A stretch of DNA of 64,000 nucleotides, taken from assembly GCF_016860605.1 (NCBI RefSeq), contig NZ_BNJR01000017.1:124001-188000 (forward strand), written 5' to 3'. This document shows, piece after piece, positions 36,121 through 45,035 of this stretch. The notes beneath the pieces are model-generated. The model did not search any database. It was not told the origin of the DNA and was given only the letters and a program-made list of their open reading frames with translations. Each line of letters begins with the position of its first letter. Position 1 is the first letter of the stretch. A program made the translations under genes and the position numbers. The stretch comes from Lentilactobacillus fungorum. GTDB taxonomy: Bacteria > Bacillota > Bacilli > Lactobacillales > Lactobacillaceae.

Positions 36121-36486
36121 ATGACAATCGATGATACAACCGCTTGGAAAGCATCCTTGCAATCAGCAGACTCATTTAAAGACTTTATTACTAAATATTT
36201 TCAGGAACATCAAGAATTAGTTGGAAAGTATGAAGTACCTTCCTATTACGAATACTACACTGCCAGATTAGACAGTCGCGATGGCATTATTATCACCTTA
36301 ACAACCGGTATTAACCAAGCTGTCAACTCTGGAATTGCGCCACTTCCCTTCAAACAGAAGGAAAAAATGTCAATTGAACAATTTAGACAATTGATCTTAA
36401 ACAAAAAATTCGCAGATATGCACGTCTCACTGGCTGACGTCTTCAAAGCTGTTGCTGGTGTTCCAACTGTTAAAGACGCCAATTAA
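36121..36486 (+). CDS. Hypothetical protein, 121 residues
   Basis: I do not recognise this protein. It is soluble, mildly charged and probably alpha/beta: an N-terminal helical part with ADSFKDFITKYFQEHQEL, a beta-rich middle (YYEYYTARLDSRDGIIITLTTG), and a C-terminal helical part with SIEQFRQLILNKKFADMH. AAAGGAG lies before the ATG at 36121; the frame reaches further upstream but without a ribosome site. It has its own promoter, cre-like sites and a strong terminator, so it looks like an independently regulated, well expressed gene under carbon control. Confidence 0.75.
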   Translation: MTIDDTTAWKASLQSADSFKDFITKYFQEHQELVGKYEVPSYYEYYTARLDSRDGIIITLTTGINQAVNSGIAPLPFKQKEKMSIEQFRQLILNKKFADMHVSLADVFKAVAGVPTVKDAN

Positions 36487-36502
36487 TTTAATTGGCAACA
36501 TT

Positions 36503-36537
36503 AAAAGCCCGTCGATCAAAAAATCGACGGGCTTTTG
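36503..36537. terminator. Bidirectional terminator
   Basis: AAAAGCCCGTCGAT and ATCGACGGGCTTTT form a perfect 14-bp stem with T-runs both ways, between convergent genes. Confidence 0.9.
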
Positions 36538-36557
36538 TGTTACCTGATTAAGTTGTC

Positions 36558-36908
36558 TTAGTACCAACCATAGGCTTTCCAATGCTTTTTAGCGTTGACC
36601 CAGCTGCCATAGCGGGCAGAAACGTAATGGTCAGCGGCCTTTTCTTGATTATTCTTTGAATAATCGCCGTGTAAGTATGATGAACTTAATTGGTACTTCC
36701 CAACGTAGCGGCCGTTTCGAGCAGTGTAAGACCCTCTCGATTCATGATAAGCAATCCAAGCTTTTGCTTTTTGATTTGCTTTTGAAAGATTGGACTTGTA
36801 AACTTTGGTTGTTTTAGCGCTTGCGATTTCAGTGGTTGCGGCAACATCAAACGTGCCGTAAAAAGTTAATGCGACCATCAAGGCCATCACGATTTTCTTA
36901 AATTTCAT
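36558..36908 (-). CDS. Secreted aggregation-promoting-factor-like protein
   Basis: Small exported protein of 116 residues. A signal peptide (MKFKKIVMALMVALTFYG..., likely cut after ASA near residue 31) precedes a C-terminal APF/lysozyme-like domain with KAWIAYHESRGSYTARNGRY, VGKYQLSSSYLHGDYS and YGSWVNAKKHWKAYGWY. The ESRGSY-GKYQLS layout is that of transglycosylase-like Apf domains in lactobacilli, where they act in cell shape or aggregation; the glutamate in HES is the expected catalytic residue. It lacks the LysM domain that many relatives carry, so it is a minimal form. Confidence 0.88.
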   Translation of the reverse strand: MKFKKIVMALMVALTFYGTFDVAATTEIASAKTTKVYKSNLSKANQKAKAWIAYHESRGSYTARNGRYVGKYQLSSSYLHGDYSKNNQEKAADHYVSARYGSWVNAKKHWKAYGWY

Positions 36909-37132
36909 TAAAAGAATTCTCCTCTGTATTTACTCAACACGTAAGAATATACGCTATCGTATTTACAGAGAGGTTGCCGATAAATTACAAGCGTGTTAAA
37001 CCGGTTGTCATGTTAGTAATATTAGAAGGTAAATCTTATAGCTACGGGGTAATTGACTGGTTTAAATTCTGGTTAACAGTTTGAATTGTTGGGCTTGACT
37101 TAAACCTGCTAGGTCAAAATCAACCACCCAGT

Positions 37133-37873
37133 TTAATACTTAATCCAAACCTCATTAACCAAATCACTATCATATGATTTGCCGTCGGTCAGCACGGCAT
37201 CGCCATCATAATCCGTATAACCGTAATAAGTTTCAACCTCACCATTACTCCAAGTGACGTCTACCTTAACGTTAGCCGTGATTTGCTTGGTTTTATTGGT
37301 GTCAGTTGTCACGTCATAGGATAAAATACCGCCTTGGTTATCAGCCGAAATGGTTGCCACCCCATGAAAGTTACTACCATCCGTATTTTCTTGAAGGACT
37401 GTTCCATCTGAATCAATCACCAAATCGCTTTGAAGCCGATCGGGATCATAATTGTAAAATTCATAGTCGCCAACAAACTTATCATAACTGTCAAAACTAT
37501 TGTTAGGATTAAGGTTAGTTGTGCCACCACTCGCATTGTTGTTAGTTGCTTGGTTCTGCTTTTTGGCCTTTTTAAGCAAAAAGGCATCATTACTTTTTTG
37601 GAGCTGGAAATATTCCGTTTTTAAAGATCCAAAGCCATGATTAGATAGGTCAGCTACCCGAATACTATTTAACGCTTTGTTCGATGCTTTATAATTGCCG
37701 CTCTCGTTCAAATTCCTGGCTGACTTGATGATCCCCTCGTACTCTGAAATCTTATCACGCGTTTTAGTGCTAATCTTAGGTTTATTCTCATTATCAGCGT
37801 GGTTACTAGAACACCCAGCCAATGCGAATGTCATCGTTGCCAGTATACAGAACACCATTTTTAACTTTTTCAT
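37133..37873 (-). CDS. Putative lipoprotein of unknown function
   Basis: Exported lipoprotein of 246 residues. The N-terminus KKLKMVFCILATMTFALAGCSSN ends in a lipobox (LAGC) for lipid attachment. It is followed by a helical part (residues about 30-95), a glutamine/asparagine/glycine-rich linker, and a C-terminal beta-rich domain with FVGDYEFYNYDPDRLQSDLVI and WSNGEVETYYGYTDYDGDAV. I recognise no catalytic motif. GGGAG precedes the ATG at 37873; the frame opens further upstream without support. No cotranscribed neighbour. Confidence 0.75.
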   Translation of the reverse strand: MKKLKMVFCILATMTFALAGCSSNHADNENKPKISTKTRDKISEYEGIIKSARNLNESGNYKASNKALNSIRVADLSNHGFGSLKTEYFQLQKSNDAFLLKKAKKQNQATNNNASGGTTNLNPNNSFDSYDKFVGDYEFYNYDPDRLQSDLVIDSDGTVLQENTDGSNFHGVATISADNQGGILSYDVTTDTNKTKQITANVKVDVTWSNGEVETYYGYTDYDGDAVLTDGKSYDSDLVNEVWIKY

Positions 37874-38044
37874 TGCTAATCTCCCACTCATAATTAAACT
37901 ATTATCTAAATATATGATAGATTAAATATGATTAATTAACAATCACTTTTCTTAGCATTTGCATTAATAATTTGTTTTAGTTTTTCGTAATTTATACTAG
38001 AATTTATAAGATAACTATGTTGGGTGGTGGCTTGTGCCTAAGTC

Positions 38045-38079
38045 CTGCTGGCGTTTTCTAACCGCTTTGTTGCGTTCAC
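38045..38079 (-). repeat. Truncated palindromic repeat
   Basis: Minus-strand AGTGAACGCAACAAAGCGGTTAG is a left end, joined directly to a short right-end scrap (CGCCAGCAGGACT). The middle is deleted. Confidence 0.5.
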
Positions 38080-38086
38080 TTTTCTT

Positions 38087-38235
38087 AGGACAGCTGCGCA
38101 AAGCAGAAAGCTCCGTGTAAGCACCTCAGACAAAAATTCCAAGCCCGGGAATTTCTGTCTGAGGAGCCTTACACTCCGACGGCCGTGAAACGCCTAGCCT
38201 ACTTGGCGCTTTCTAACCGCTTTGCTCCGCTCACT
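38087..38235 (-). repeat. Long palindromic repeat with a 30-base insertion, upstream of greA
   Basis: Full copy in minus orientation with paired arms (CCTCAGAC/GTCTGAGG; GTGTAAG/CTTACAC) and loop CGGGCTT. About 30 extra bases (near 38177-38207) interrupt the outer left arm. The left end is adjacent to the AGGAGGG ribosome site of greA. Confidence 0.85.
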
Positions 38236-38253
38236 TTTTTAGGAGGGATCATC

Positions 38254-38721
38254 TTGGACTCACACTTTAATCAAATTACCAAGGCTGGCTATGAGCATCT
38301 TAAAACCGAAATCCGTAGTTTAGAAAATGCTCGCCCATCAAAAATTCAAGCATTGGCCGATGCCAGAGCACTTGGCGATCTATCCGAAAATGCTGAATAC
38401 AGTGCGGCCAAACGGGACCTGCGACACCTCGAAAGTCGAATGAGGTTCCTCAAAAAACAGCTGCAATACGCGAAAGTTTATACACCAAGCAACACTGATA
38501 CAGTTGAAGTTGGTAAAACTGTCACCTTTGAATTTCTTGATGACCACACTACCGACACCTATGAAATTGTCGGCACCCCAGAGGTTGATATTGACAATAA
38601 TAAAATTTCGATTGCTTCTCCCATTGGCGCTGCCCTATTAAATCATCATTCAGGAGACGTTGTCACGGTTTCAGCACCTAATCTAAATTATCAAATTAAA
38701 ATTATCTCAATTAAAGTTTAA
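38254..38721 (+). CDS. greA: Transcription elongation factor GreA/GreB family
   Basis: Binds the secondary channel of RNA polymerase and triggers cleavage of backtracked RNA. The 155 residues show the N-terminal coiled coil with ALGDLSENAEYSAAKRDLRHLESR (acidic tip D-x-x-E-N) and a C-terminal FKBP-like domain with VEVGKTVTFEF and IASPIGAALLNHHSGDVV. The start is TTG at 38254, six bases after AGGAGGG; the open frame to 38185 is repeat sequence. It may be a paralogue of the main greA, because the surrounding locus has no mltG/udk-type genes usually near it. Confidence 0.9.
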   Translation: MDSHFNQITKAGYEHLKTEIRSLENARPSKIQALADARALGDLSENAEYSAAKRDLRHLESRMRFLKKQLQYAKVYTPSNTDTVEVGKTVTFEFLDDHTTDTYEIVGTPEVDIDNNKISIASPIGAALLNHHSGDVVTVSAPNLNYQIKIISIKV

Positions 38722-38738
38722 TCGGCCTTTCTACATTC

Positions 38739-38788
38739 AAAAGCGAGCAGCCAACAAGACTATCTTAATCTGTTGGCTGCCCGTTTTT
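38739..38788. terminator. Bidirectional terminator between greA and the P-type ATPase gene
   Basis: Stem GCAGCCAACA/TGTTGGCTGC flanked by AAAAGCG and CGTTTTT. Confidence 0.85.
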
Positions 38789-38837
38789 GAAGCATCTCAT
38801 CATCAATTAATGTAAATTATTTAAGTTTGCCAAAATC

Positions 38838-41654
38838 CTATTCAACCAAGGCGGGATCATTTTGGCGATTACGAGCCCATCCAATTAACTTTTTGATACC
38901 GGAGATAATAAACGTTGGCAAGGCCGAGAGGATAATGATGCCAACATATAAACTAATCGATAGCGGGGCTGTTCCCATCACCTGATTAAAGAATGGCATC
39001 AGGGTGACTAAAATTGAAGCCGTTGCCGCAAACCCCCCTGCCAACGTTAGGCGTGAATTCGAGAATGGATTACGGTCAAATAAAGTTTTAGCACTTCTCG
39101 CATCATAAACGTGCCAGAGTTGGCCGAATACTAACGTTAAAAATGCAATTGTCTGACTTTCGGCAACTGAAAAACCTTGATTAGCTGCCCAAATAAAAGC
39201 AATAAAGACAGCCGCACCCATGATGCTACCACGAAACAGCACCCGCCGTAGCATCCCATTTGCTAAAATCGACTGGGTCGTATCTCGCGGCCGCTGTTTC
39301 ATCACATCAGCTTCCGGTTCATCATACCCTAAAGCAAATGACGGCAGTGAGTCACTGACCATGTTAACCCATAAAACCATGAGGGCGGTCAGCGTTGGCG
39401 TGACTTCCGTGATATTTCCAATTGGTGCCGTAATCAAGAAAACCCCTAACAACAACGATAAAACTTCAGCTACGTTAGTCGTCAATTCGTGGCGCATAAA
39501 GTTTAAGATGTTGGCAAAAATTGTTCGCCCTGATTCAACGGATTTCTCAATAGTCGTAAACTGATCATCTAATAAAATCAGATCAGCGGCGTCTTTGGTC
39601 ACTTCCGTTCCGTTAATCCCCATAGCGATGCCAATATCGGCAGCCTTTAGCGCCGGGGCGTCGTTAATCCCATCCCCAGTCATCGCAACGACCTGTCGAT
39701 GATCTTGGAGCTGCTTAACAATTCGCTGCTTATGTTCAGGGGTGACCCTGGCATAAACGCGAGTTGTCAGGACGGCTTCTGCTAATTGCTGATCACTCAT
39801 TGATTCAAGTTCTCGACCAGTAATCACCCTAGCATTGTCTGATTGAATAATTCCTAACCGTTTGGCAATCGCTTTAGCCGTGGCGGCGTGATCGCCCGTA
39901 ATCATCACAACGTTAACCGAAGCAGTGGTTAATGTATTAACGGCCGCCTTAACTTCTTCGCGTGGCGGGTCAATGATTCCGACCAATCCTAGAAAGCACA
40001 GGTCTTGTTCTAACACTTCGCTCGGTGCGTTCAACGCTTGATCACGAGTCACTTTTCTTTGACTAATTGAAATGGTCCGCAACGCGCTATTGGCAAATGC
40101 CAGCATGGTTGTTTCAATTTCATCGGCTACTTCATCAATCTTAACCACCTGTTGATTAACCAGTGCCGTAGTAGTGCGGTTTTTGACGACATCCGGGGCA
40201 CCCTTGGTTAAACTATAATATTGACCATTTTCTTTGATCACCACCGTCATCATTTTCCGAGTACTGTCAAACGGTAAGATCCTAACGATATCAATATCGC
40301 GATTGCCCTGGTCTTCCAATAGCGCATCCCGTTTGATCCCTTGCTTGGCAGCCAAGACAACTAATGAAACATCAGTTGGATTACCAAATGGACGCCAATT
40401 CTGCTTGTCATCCGATTTGATTTCGGCCTCGTTATCCAAGACGGCTACTTCTAAGAAGCGCCGATAATCAGCCTCATCCACTGGCTGACCATCCTCGGCA
40501 ATAAAGTCTCCAACCGGTGTATAACCGTTGCCTTCAACGTCGTAAATCCGGCCATTAGCCATAAAACGTGTAACGGTCATCTCGTTTTTAGTTAATGTCC
40601 CAGTTTTATCGGAAGCAATATAAGTAGTTGACCCCAGCGTTTCAACGCTGCTAAGGGATTTAACTAATCCTTTTTGATCCGCCATCATCTTAGCGCCAAT
40701 GGTTAAAACAATCGATAGCACCACTGGCATTGCGTCTGGAATTGAGGCCACGGCAATGGCAATTGCTGTCGAAGAGATCCCCGCCAAGCTTTCCAATGAA
40801 ACACTGCCGGCTTCCATCAATTGCTTCACCACATCATAGCCAATTGTCAGCAAAATAATCATTGCCGCAATCATCATAAGCTTTTTACTTAATCCGTGAA
40901 CTGATTTTTCAATTGGTGTTTTTTGATCGTCAATCCCCTGCATCAAGCTAGAAATTTTGCCCAATTCCGTCTTCATTCCAGTCGCGACCACCACGCCAAT
41001 TCCGTTGCCATTAACCACCATTGAGCCCGAATAGCCCATGTTGGACCGATCGCCCAATTCAGTATCTTCTGAAACGGCCTGCGTGTCTTTATTAATCGCG
41101 TCCGATTCGCCGGTTAAGTGTGATTCGTTAATCTGAAGTTCAGCCGTTTTAAGCCACCGCAAATCACCATCAATAAAATCACCGGATTTGACGCTGACAA
41201 TATCGCCCGGCACTAATTCCTGCGTTGCAAGGGATACCCAATTTCCTTCCCTTAAAACGTGCATGTGGTGCTGTCGCATGTTGGCCAGTGCTTCTAATGA
41301 TTTTTGGGCCGAGCGGGTCTGGTGAAACGTTAAGCCACTGTTAATCACCACAATCAGGGCAATTGCAGCTGCTTCATAAATTGAAGCAGTGGCATGCTCA
41401 GTATTACCGGTTACTTTAAAATCGTACCAGGCACTGGCCAAGGCTAACGCAATTGCAACCAGTAAAATAATAACTAACGGTTCTTTAAAACTCTTAAGAA
41501 ATAGTTTCCAAGCCGGCTCCTTTTTAGCAGTCTGCAGTTGGTTAGTTCCGACCTTTTCTCGTCGTTGTCTAACCTGGTCCTCACTTAAACCAGAAATCCG
41601 GTTGGTTGTTAATGCCTCTAAAACTGACTCTGGGGTTTCGCTATACCATTTCAT
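38838..41654 (-). CDS. P-type ATPase, calcium-transporting (type IIA-like)
   Basis: Membrane cation pump of 938 residues. Seen in order: N-terminal cation-ATPase domain (SGLSEDQVRQRREKVG), helices 1-2, actuator loop with HLTGESDAI near residue 185, phosphorylation site SDKTGTLTKNE near residue 345, nucleotide-binding KGAPDVV, hinge MTGDGINDAPALKAADIGIAMG near residue 665, and the C-terminal six helices. The helix-6 segment MVLWVNMVSDSLPSFALG is the IIA pattern (N...D) for Ca2+. The ATG at 41654 has AAGGAGG; the frame continues 26 codons upstream. Likely exports Ca2+ (or Mn2+). Single gene. Confidence 0.92.
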   Translation of the reverse strand: MKWYSETPESVLEALTTNRISGLSEDQVRQRREKVGTNQLQTAKKEPAWKLFLKSFKEPLVIILLVAIALALASAWYDFKVTGNTEHATASIYEAAAIALIVVINSGLTFHQTRSAQKSLEALANMRQHHMHVLREGNWVSLATQELVPGDIVSVKSGDFIDGDLRWLKTAELQINESHLTGESDAINKDTQAVSEDTELGDRSNMGYSGSMVVNGNGIGVVVATGMKTELGKISSLMQGIDDQKTPIEKSVHGLSKKLMMIAAMIILLTIGYDVVKQLMEAGSVSLESLAGISSTAIAIAVASIPDAMPVVLSIVLTIGAKMMADQKGLVKSLSSVETLGSTTYIASDKTGTLTKNEMTVTRFMANGRIYDVEGNGYTPVGDFIAEDGQPVDEADYRRFLEVAVLDNEAEIKSDDKQNWRPFGNPTDVSLVVLAAKQGIKRDALLEDQGNRDIDIVRILPFDSTRKMMTVVIKENGQYYSLTKGAPDVVKNRTTTALVNQQVVKIDEVADEIETTMLAFANSALRTISISQRKVTRDQALNAPSEVLEQDLCFLGLVGIIDPPREEVKAAVNTLTTASVNVVMITGDHAATAKAIAKRLGIIQSDNARVITGRELESMSDQQLAEAVLTTRVYARVTPEHKQRIVKQLQDHRQVVAMTGDGINDAPALKAADIGIAMGINGTEVTKDAADLILLDDQFTTIEKSVESGRTIFANILNFMRHELTTNVAEVLSLLLGVFLITAPIGNITEVTPTLTALMVLWVNMVSDSLPSFALGYDEPEADVMKQRPRDTTQSILANGMLRRVLFRGSIMGAAVFIAFIWAANQGFSVAESQTIAFLTLVFGQLWHVYDARSAKTLFDRNPFSNSRLTLAGGFAATASILVTLMPFFNQVMGTAPLSISLYVGIIILSALPTFIISGIKKLIGWARNRQNDPALVE

Positions 41655-41835
41655 CGGGTTCCTCCTTGTTAAGTAGATACCATTTCTTTTATGAATACTT
41701 AATAATAAGTATAACAAAATAAGCAGATACAATTGTGACTTTTGTCAGAAGATTTAGGGAAAGTTTAGGGAACATTTAAACTAACTTAAAAGATTAATGA
41801 TTCAATGATTGCTTATATGATCGACGCCTTTCAAA

Positions 41836-41890
41836 AAGGGCTGGCTAATTCGTTTCCCGCAAGAATGGGAATGAATTAGCCAGCCCTTTT
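41836..41890 (-). terminator. Terminator of the DedA gene
   Basis: AAAGGGCTGGCTAATTC pairs with GAATTAGCCAGCCCTTT; the minus-strand end runs into TTTTTG. Confidence 0.85.
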
Positions 41891-41918
41891 CAAAATACCT
41901 AAATTTTTTACCATTGGT

Positions 41919-42542
41919 TCATTTGGAGTCATCCCGATGGTTAGCCACAAACCGATAATACAAATAGCATGCGGCAATAACCGCTACGATCACTAAAATG
42001 ACCATTAACCATTGATCCAGTTCGCTAAGCAACTGCTGCCAAGCCTGACCAGCAAAATGGCCGATCAAGATTAAGATCGTATTCCAAATAAGTGTCCCAA
42101 TAATGGTCAAGCCGCTAAATTTGCTAAACGGATATCCGGTCATCCCAGCTGGAATTGAGATCAGACTCCGAACAACCGGCACACAGCGACCAACCAGAAT
42201 TGCGATTGCGCCATGCTGATTAAAATAGGCCCCCGCCTTTTCAATGTCGGCTGGCTTGAGCCGTAACAGCTTGCCAACCCTACCAGCCGCTAATCGTTCT
42301 AATTGAGAGACGCTTAAGAGTCTGCCAATTCCGTATAAGGCGACTGCACCAACATAAGCACCACCTGTAGCCGCCAGAATTGACCCCAAAATAGTCAATT
42401 TGCTCGAAATCGTTAGGTACCCAGTAAACACCAGCACCACTTCTGATGGAATCGGTGGAAAAATGTTTTCAATTGCAATCAAAAGCGCAATTCCTAAATA
42501 GCCATATTGATTAATTAATTCAGTAATTGTTCCTTCGCTCAA
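41919..42542 (-). CDS. DedA-family membrane protein
   Basis: Integral membrane protein of 207 residues. Family signatures are ENIFPPIPSEVVL near residue 25, TGGAYVGAVALYGIGRLL and GRCVPVVRSLISIPAGM near residue 117, with two re-entrant loops and C-terminal helices. DedA proteins take part in undecaprenyl-phosphate or phospholipid flipping and proton-gradient homeostasis. The start codon is TTG at 42542, preceded by GAGGAG at short distance. Divergent from the aldo/keto reductase gene. Confidence 0.9.
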   Translation of the reverse strand: MSEGTITELINQYGYLGIALLIAIENIFPPIPSEVVLVFTGYLTISSKLTILGSILAATGGAYVGAVALYGIGRLLSVSQLERLAAGRVGKLLRLKPADIEKAGAYFNQHGAIAILVGRCVPVVRSLISIPAGMTGYPFSKFSGLTIIGTLIWNTILILIGHFAGQAWQQLLSELDQWLMVILVIVAVIAACYLYYRFVANHRDDSK

Positions 42543-42669
42543 TTAATCTCCTCGTTTCTCAAAATTATGAAGTTAGTTCGCAAATTATAACATATTTTGT
42601 TGTCACAATTCTTTGGAATGTTAATTTGAATGGATTATAATTAAGGTAATTGATTAAAGGAGGATAACA

Positions 42670-43623
42670 ATGAAGACATTAAAGATTGGTGACACCAACT
42701 TTGAAGCTTCTGCGGTTGCGTTAGGCATTATGCGGATGGCCGGTATGGACACCCCAGCAGCCGCTAAGACCCTTCAAGCTGCCGTTGATTCTGGCATTAA
42801 CTACATTGATTCCGCTGACATTTATGGTGAGGGCAATTCCGAGAAGACGTTCAAAGAAGCCCTTAAAGCATCAGGAATTTCAAGAGATAAGCTCTTTATT
42901 CAATCAAAGGGCGGCATTGTTTTAGACCCTAGCCGAAGCCACGATGGCCTCGTGTTTGGGGCGCGCTATGACTTTTCAAAGCAACACTTGATTGAAGCGG
43001 TTGATGGTATTTTGGAACGCATGGGTGTTGATTATTTGGACTCATTTTTGCTGCACCGGCCAGATCCGCTGATGGAAGCAGATGAAGTTGCCGATGCGTT
43101 TGATACCTTACAACGTGAAGGGAAAGTTCGCCATTTTGGCGTTTCCAACTTCAATCCTCAGCAAGTTGAAATGGTTCAATCATGGGTTAACCAACGCCTT
43201 TTGATCAACCAGCTGCAATTTAACGTTGTTCACTCTGGTATGATTGAATCCGGCTTGCACGTTAATTTGGCCGCCAGTGACCCTAACGACCATAATGATG
43301 GCCTGATTGAATATTCACGACGCAAGCATATGACCATTCAAGCTTGGTCGCCATTTAACTATGGGTTATTTGCTGGCATGTACATCAATGATCCTAAATA
43401 TGACAAGTTAAACGACAAGTTAGCAGAACTGGCTAAGAAGTACGCCGTTTCTAAGAATGCCATTGCCGTCGCTTGGATTCTGCGCCACCCAGCGCACATT
43501 CAAGTGTTGCTTGGAACTATGAATCCTGAACATATTAAAGACAGTGCTGCCGGCGCCGATGTCGACTTGACTAAGCAAGAGTGGTATGACTTGTACCTGG
43601 CTGCAGGCAACGATTTGCCGTAA
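42670..43623 (+). CDS. Aldo/keto reductase
   Basis: NADPH-dependent carbonyl reductase with a TIM barrel, 317 residues. The catalytic tetrad is recognisable: Asp and Tyr in YIDSADIYGEGNSE near residues 46-54, Lys in QSKGGIV near residue 80, and His in FLLHRPD near residue 129; the coenzyme loop is LLGTMNPEHI near residue 285. It is most like the YdhF subgroup of oxidoreductases. AAAGGAGG precedes the ATG. Single gene with a terminator. Substrate unknown. Confidence 0.9.
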   Translation: MKTLKIGDTNFEASAVALGIMRMAGMDTPAAAKTLQAAVDSGINYIDSADIYGEGNSEKTFKEALKASGISRDKLFIQSKGGIVLDPSRSHDGLVFGARYDFSKQHLIEAVDGILERMGVDYLDSFLLHRPDPLMEADEVADAFDTLQREGKVRHFGVSNFNPQQVEMVQSWVNQRLLINQLQFNVVHSGMIESGLHVNLAASDPNDHNDGLIEYSRRKHMTIQAWSPFNYGLFAGMYINDPKYDKLNDKLAELAKKYAVSKNAIAVAWILRHPAHIQVLLGTMNPEHIKDSAAGADVDLTKQEWYDLYLAAGNDLP

Positions 43624-43660
43624 AGCAAAAGCTGTCGATCAGTTTAAATTTATCTCAATC

Positions 43661-43706
43661 AAAATTGGCTAACGTTGACTTCTAATCAACGCTGGCCAAT
43701 TTTTTC
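43661..43706 (+). terminator. Terminator of the aldo/keto reductase gene
   Basis: AAAATTGGCtAACGTTGA pairs with TCAACGcTGGCCAATTTT, followed by TTC. Confidence 0.8.
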
Positions 43707-43836
43707 ATTATTATGGCGACAATTCGTTTTTTAGTAATTTGCTAATCCCATCAATTTTAATTTCTAGGGGCTTGTTTGTTCCCCTGCTTTTCTGGTATCT
43801 TTAATAGCGGACGACTTACTTAATCGAGGTGACATC

Positions 43837-44652
43837 ATGAGCAAACGTAGACGCAAGCGCCGGCAACCACAGTCATTGTTAAGTATTTTCATTGTGTTTG
43901 CCATCTTAATTGGTGGCTGGCTATTTTCCGGCGGCAAGCCAAGTGATCTCAATTCATTGATACAAAGGATGACCCAGATTGGTTCAACCCCAATCAAGAA
44001 CGTGGCTTCAAGCGATGAACTGGCTAAGTTGGATTACCATTCTGGTGAACAAAGCTTTATATACATCAATCACAACAAAGCCAACCTCAATCCAGCAAGT
44101 TGGCAGACCAATCACGTTATTTATTCCAATCTGGATAGTCTCAACCGAACCAGTAAGGGAAACGTTGCTTACTTAACATCAAGGAATTTGGCATCAGATG
44201 ACAATCGAGTTCGCCAATACGTTGAACCGACCGGCTGGCACCAAAAAATGGTCGACCACCAGCCAATTATTAATCGTGGTCATTTGATTGCCTACTCAAT
44301 CTCAAAGGGGATTAGTACCACTGGAACTTATCAGCCAAACGATTCATCAGGTGATCAGAATAATCCTAAAAATTTATTTACCCAAACAGCCTTTTCAAAT
44401 CAACGCGTCCAAACGATTTTCGAACAAAAAGTCCGCGATGCTTTAAAGGCTGGTAAGCGAGTGATCTTTTACGCTAAACCAATTTTTCGTGGGCGAGAAC
44501 TAATGGCCCGGGGGATTCATTTAGAAGCCATTAGCACCGATCAATCGCTCAACTTTAACGTTTATCTATATAATGTCCAGCCCAATGTAGCGTTTGATTA
44601 CGCAACTGGTCGGTCACGGATTGACCGGGAGATGAAGGTACCAGAACCTTAA
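43837..44652 (+). CDS. Membrane-anchored DNA/RNA non-specific endonuclease
   Basis: Nuclease of 271 residues with an arginine-rich N-terminus followed by one hydrophobic segment (SLLSIFIVFAILIGGWLF), so the enzyme is probably outside the cell. The beta-beta-alpha-metal active site shows NRGHLIAYSIS near residue 146 (RGH with catalytic His), and QNNPKNLFTQTAFSNQRVQ, matching the N-Q-N and metal-binding Asn positions of the EndA/NucA family. In streptococci EndA degrades one DNA strand in uptake; here a role in nutrient or competence DNA processing is inference. GAGGTGA precedes the ATG. Confidence 0.88.
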   Translation: MSKRRRKRRQPQSLLSIFIVFAILIGGWLFSGGKPSDLNSLIQRMTQIGSTPIKNVASSDELAKLDYHSGEQSFIYINHNKANLNPASWQTNHVIYSNLDSLNRTSKGNVAYLTSRNLASDDNRVRQYVEPTGWHQKMVDHQPIINRGHLIAYSISKGISTTGTYQPNDSSGDQNNPKNLFTQTAFSNQRVQTIFEQKVRDALKAGKRVIFYAKPIFRGRELMARGIHLEAISTDQSLNFNVYLYNVQPNVAFDYATGRSRIDREMKVPEP

Positions 44653-44666
44653 GAAAAATATTCCTA

Positions 44667-45035
44667 GCCAAAACGAGCTCCAGCCAACTGACGCTAAACA
44701 TATAAAGCCCCCACCATTGAAATCCAAACCCGGCCACTCCCGAGTCAAATAGTGCTCCGAGAAGCAGTCGCTAACAATATAAACGGCCCGCTATCAAAAT
44801 CCAGAACCGGGATTTTGCGGTTCGCCACTACTTGGCCAAAACGAGCTCCAGCCAACTGACGCTAAACATATAAGAACCCCCACCATTGAAATCCAAACCC
44901 GGCCACTCCCGAGTCGAATAGTGCTCCGAGAAGCAGTCGCTAACAATATAAACGGCCCGTTATCAAAATCCAGAACCGGGATTTTGATAACGGGCCGTTT
45001 ATATTACCGCGACTAACCGCTTCTCTCCGCACACT
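44667..45035 (-). repeat. 168-bp direct duplication built from a second palindromic repeat type
   Basis: The segment starting GCCAAAACGAGCTCCAGCC at 44667 recurs at 44835 with few changes. The second unit ends in a nearly perfect palindrome (about 44930-45035): AGTGTGCGGAGAGAAGCGGTTAG at the minus-strand 5' side, arm AATATAAACGGCCCGTTATC, loop CGGTTCT, and the matching arm. The first unit has a cut right arm. End and loop follow the plan of the repeats at 3.1, 38.1, 49.3 and 52.1 kb, but the arms are unrelated. The minus-strand end forms the stop of the SDR gene. Confidence 0.8.

Noticed and set aside
38838-41732. Longer P-type ATPase from 41732
   Set aside because: AAGGAGG stands directly before the ATG at 41654; the upstream 26 codons have no ribosome site.
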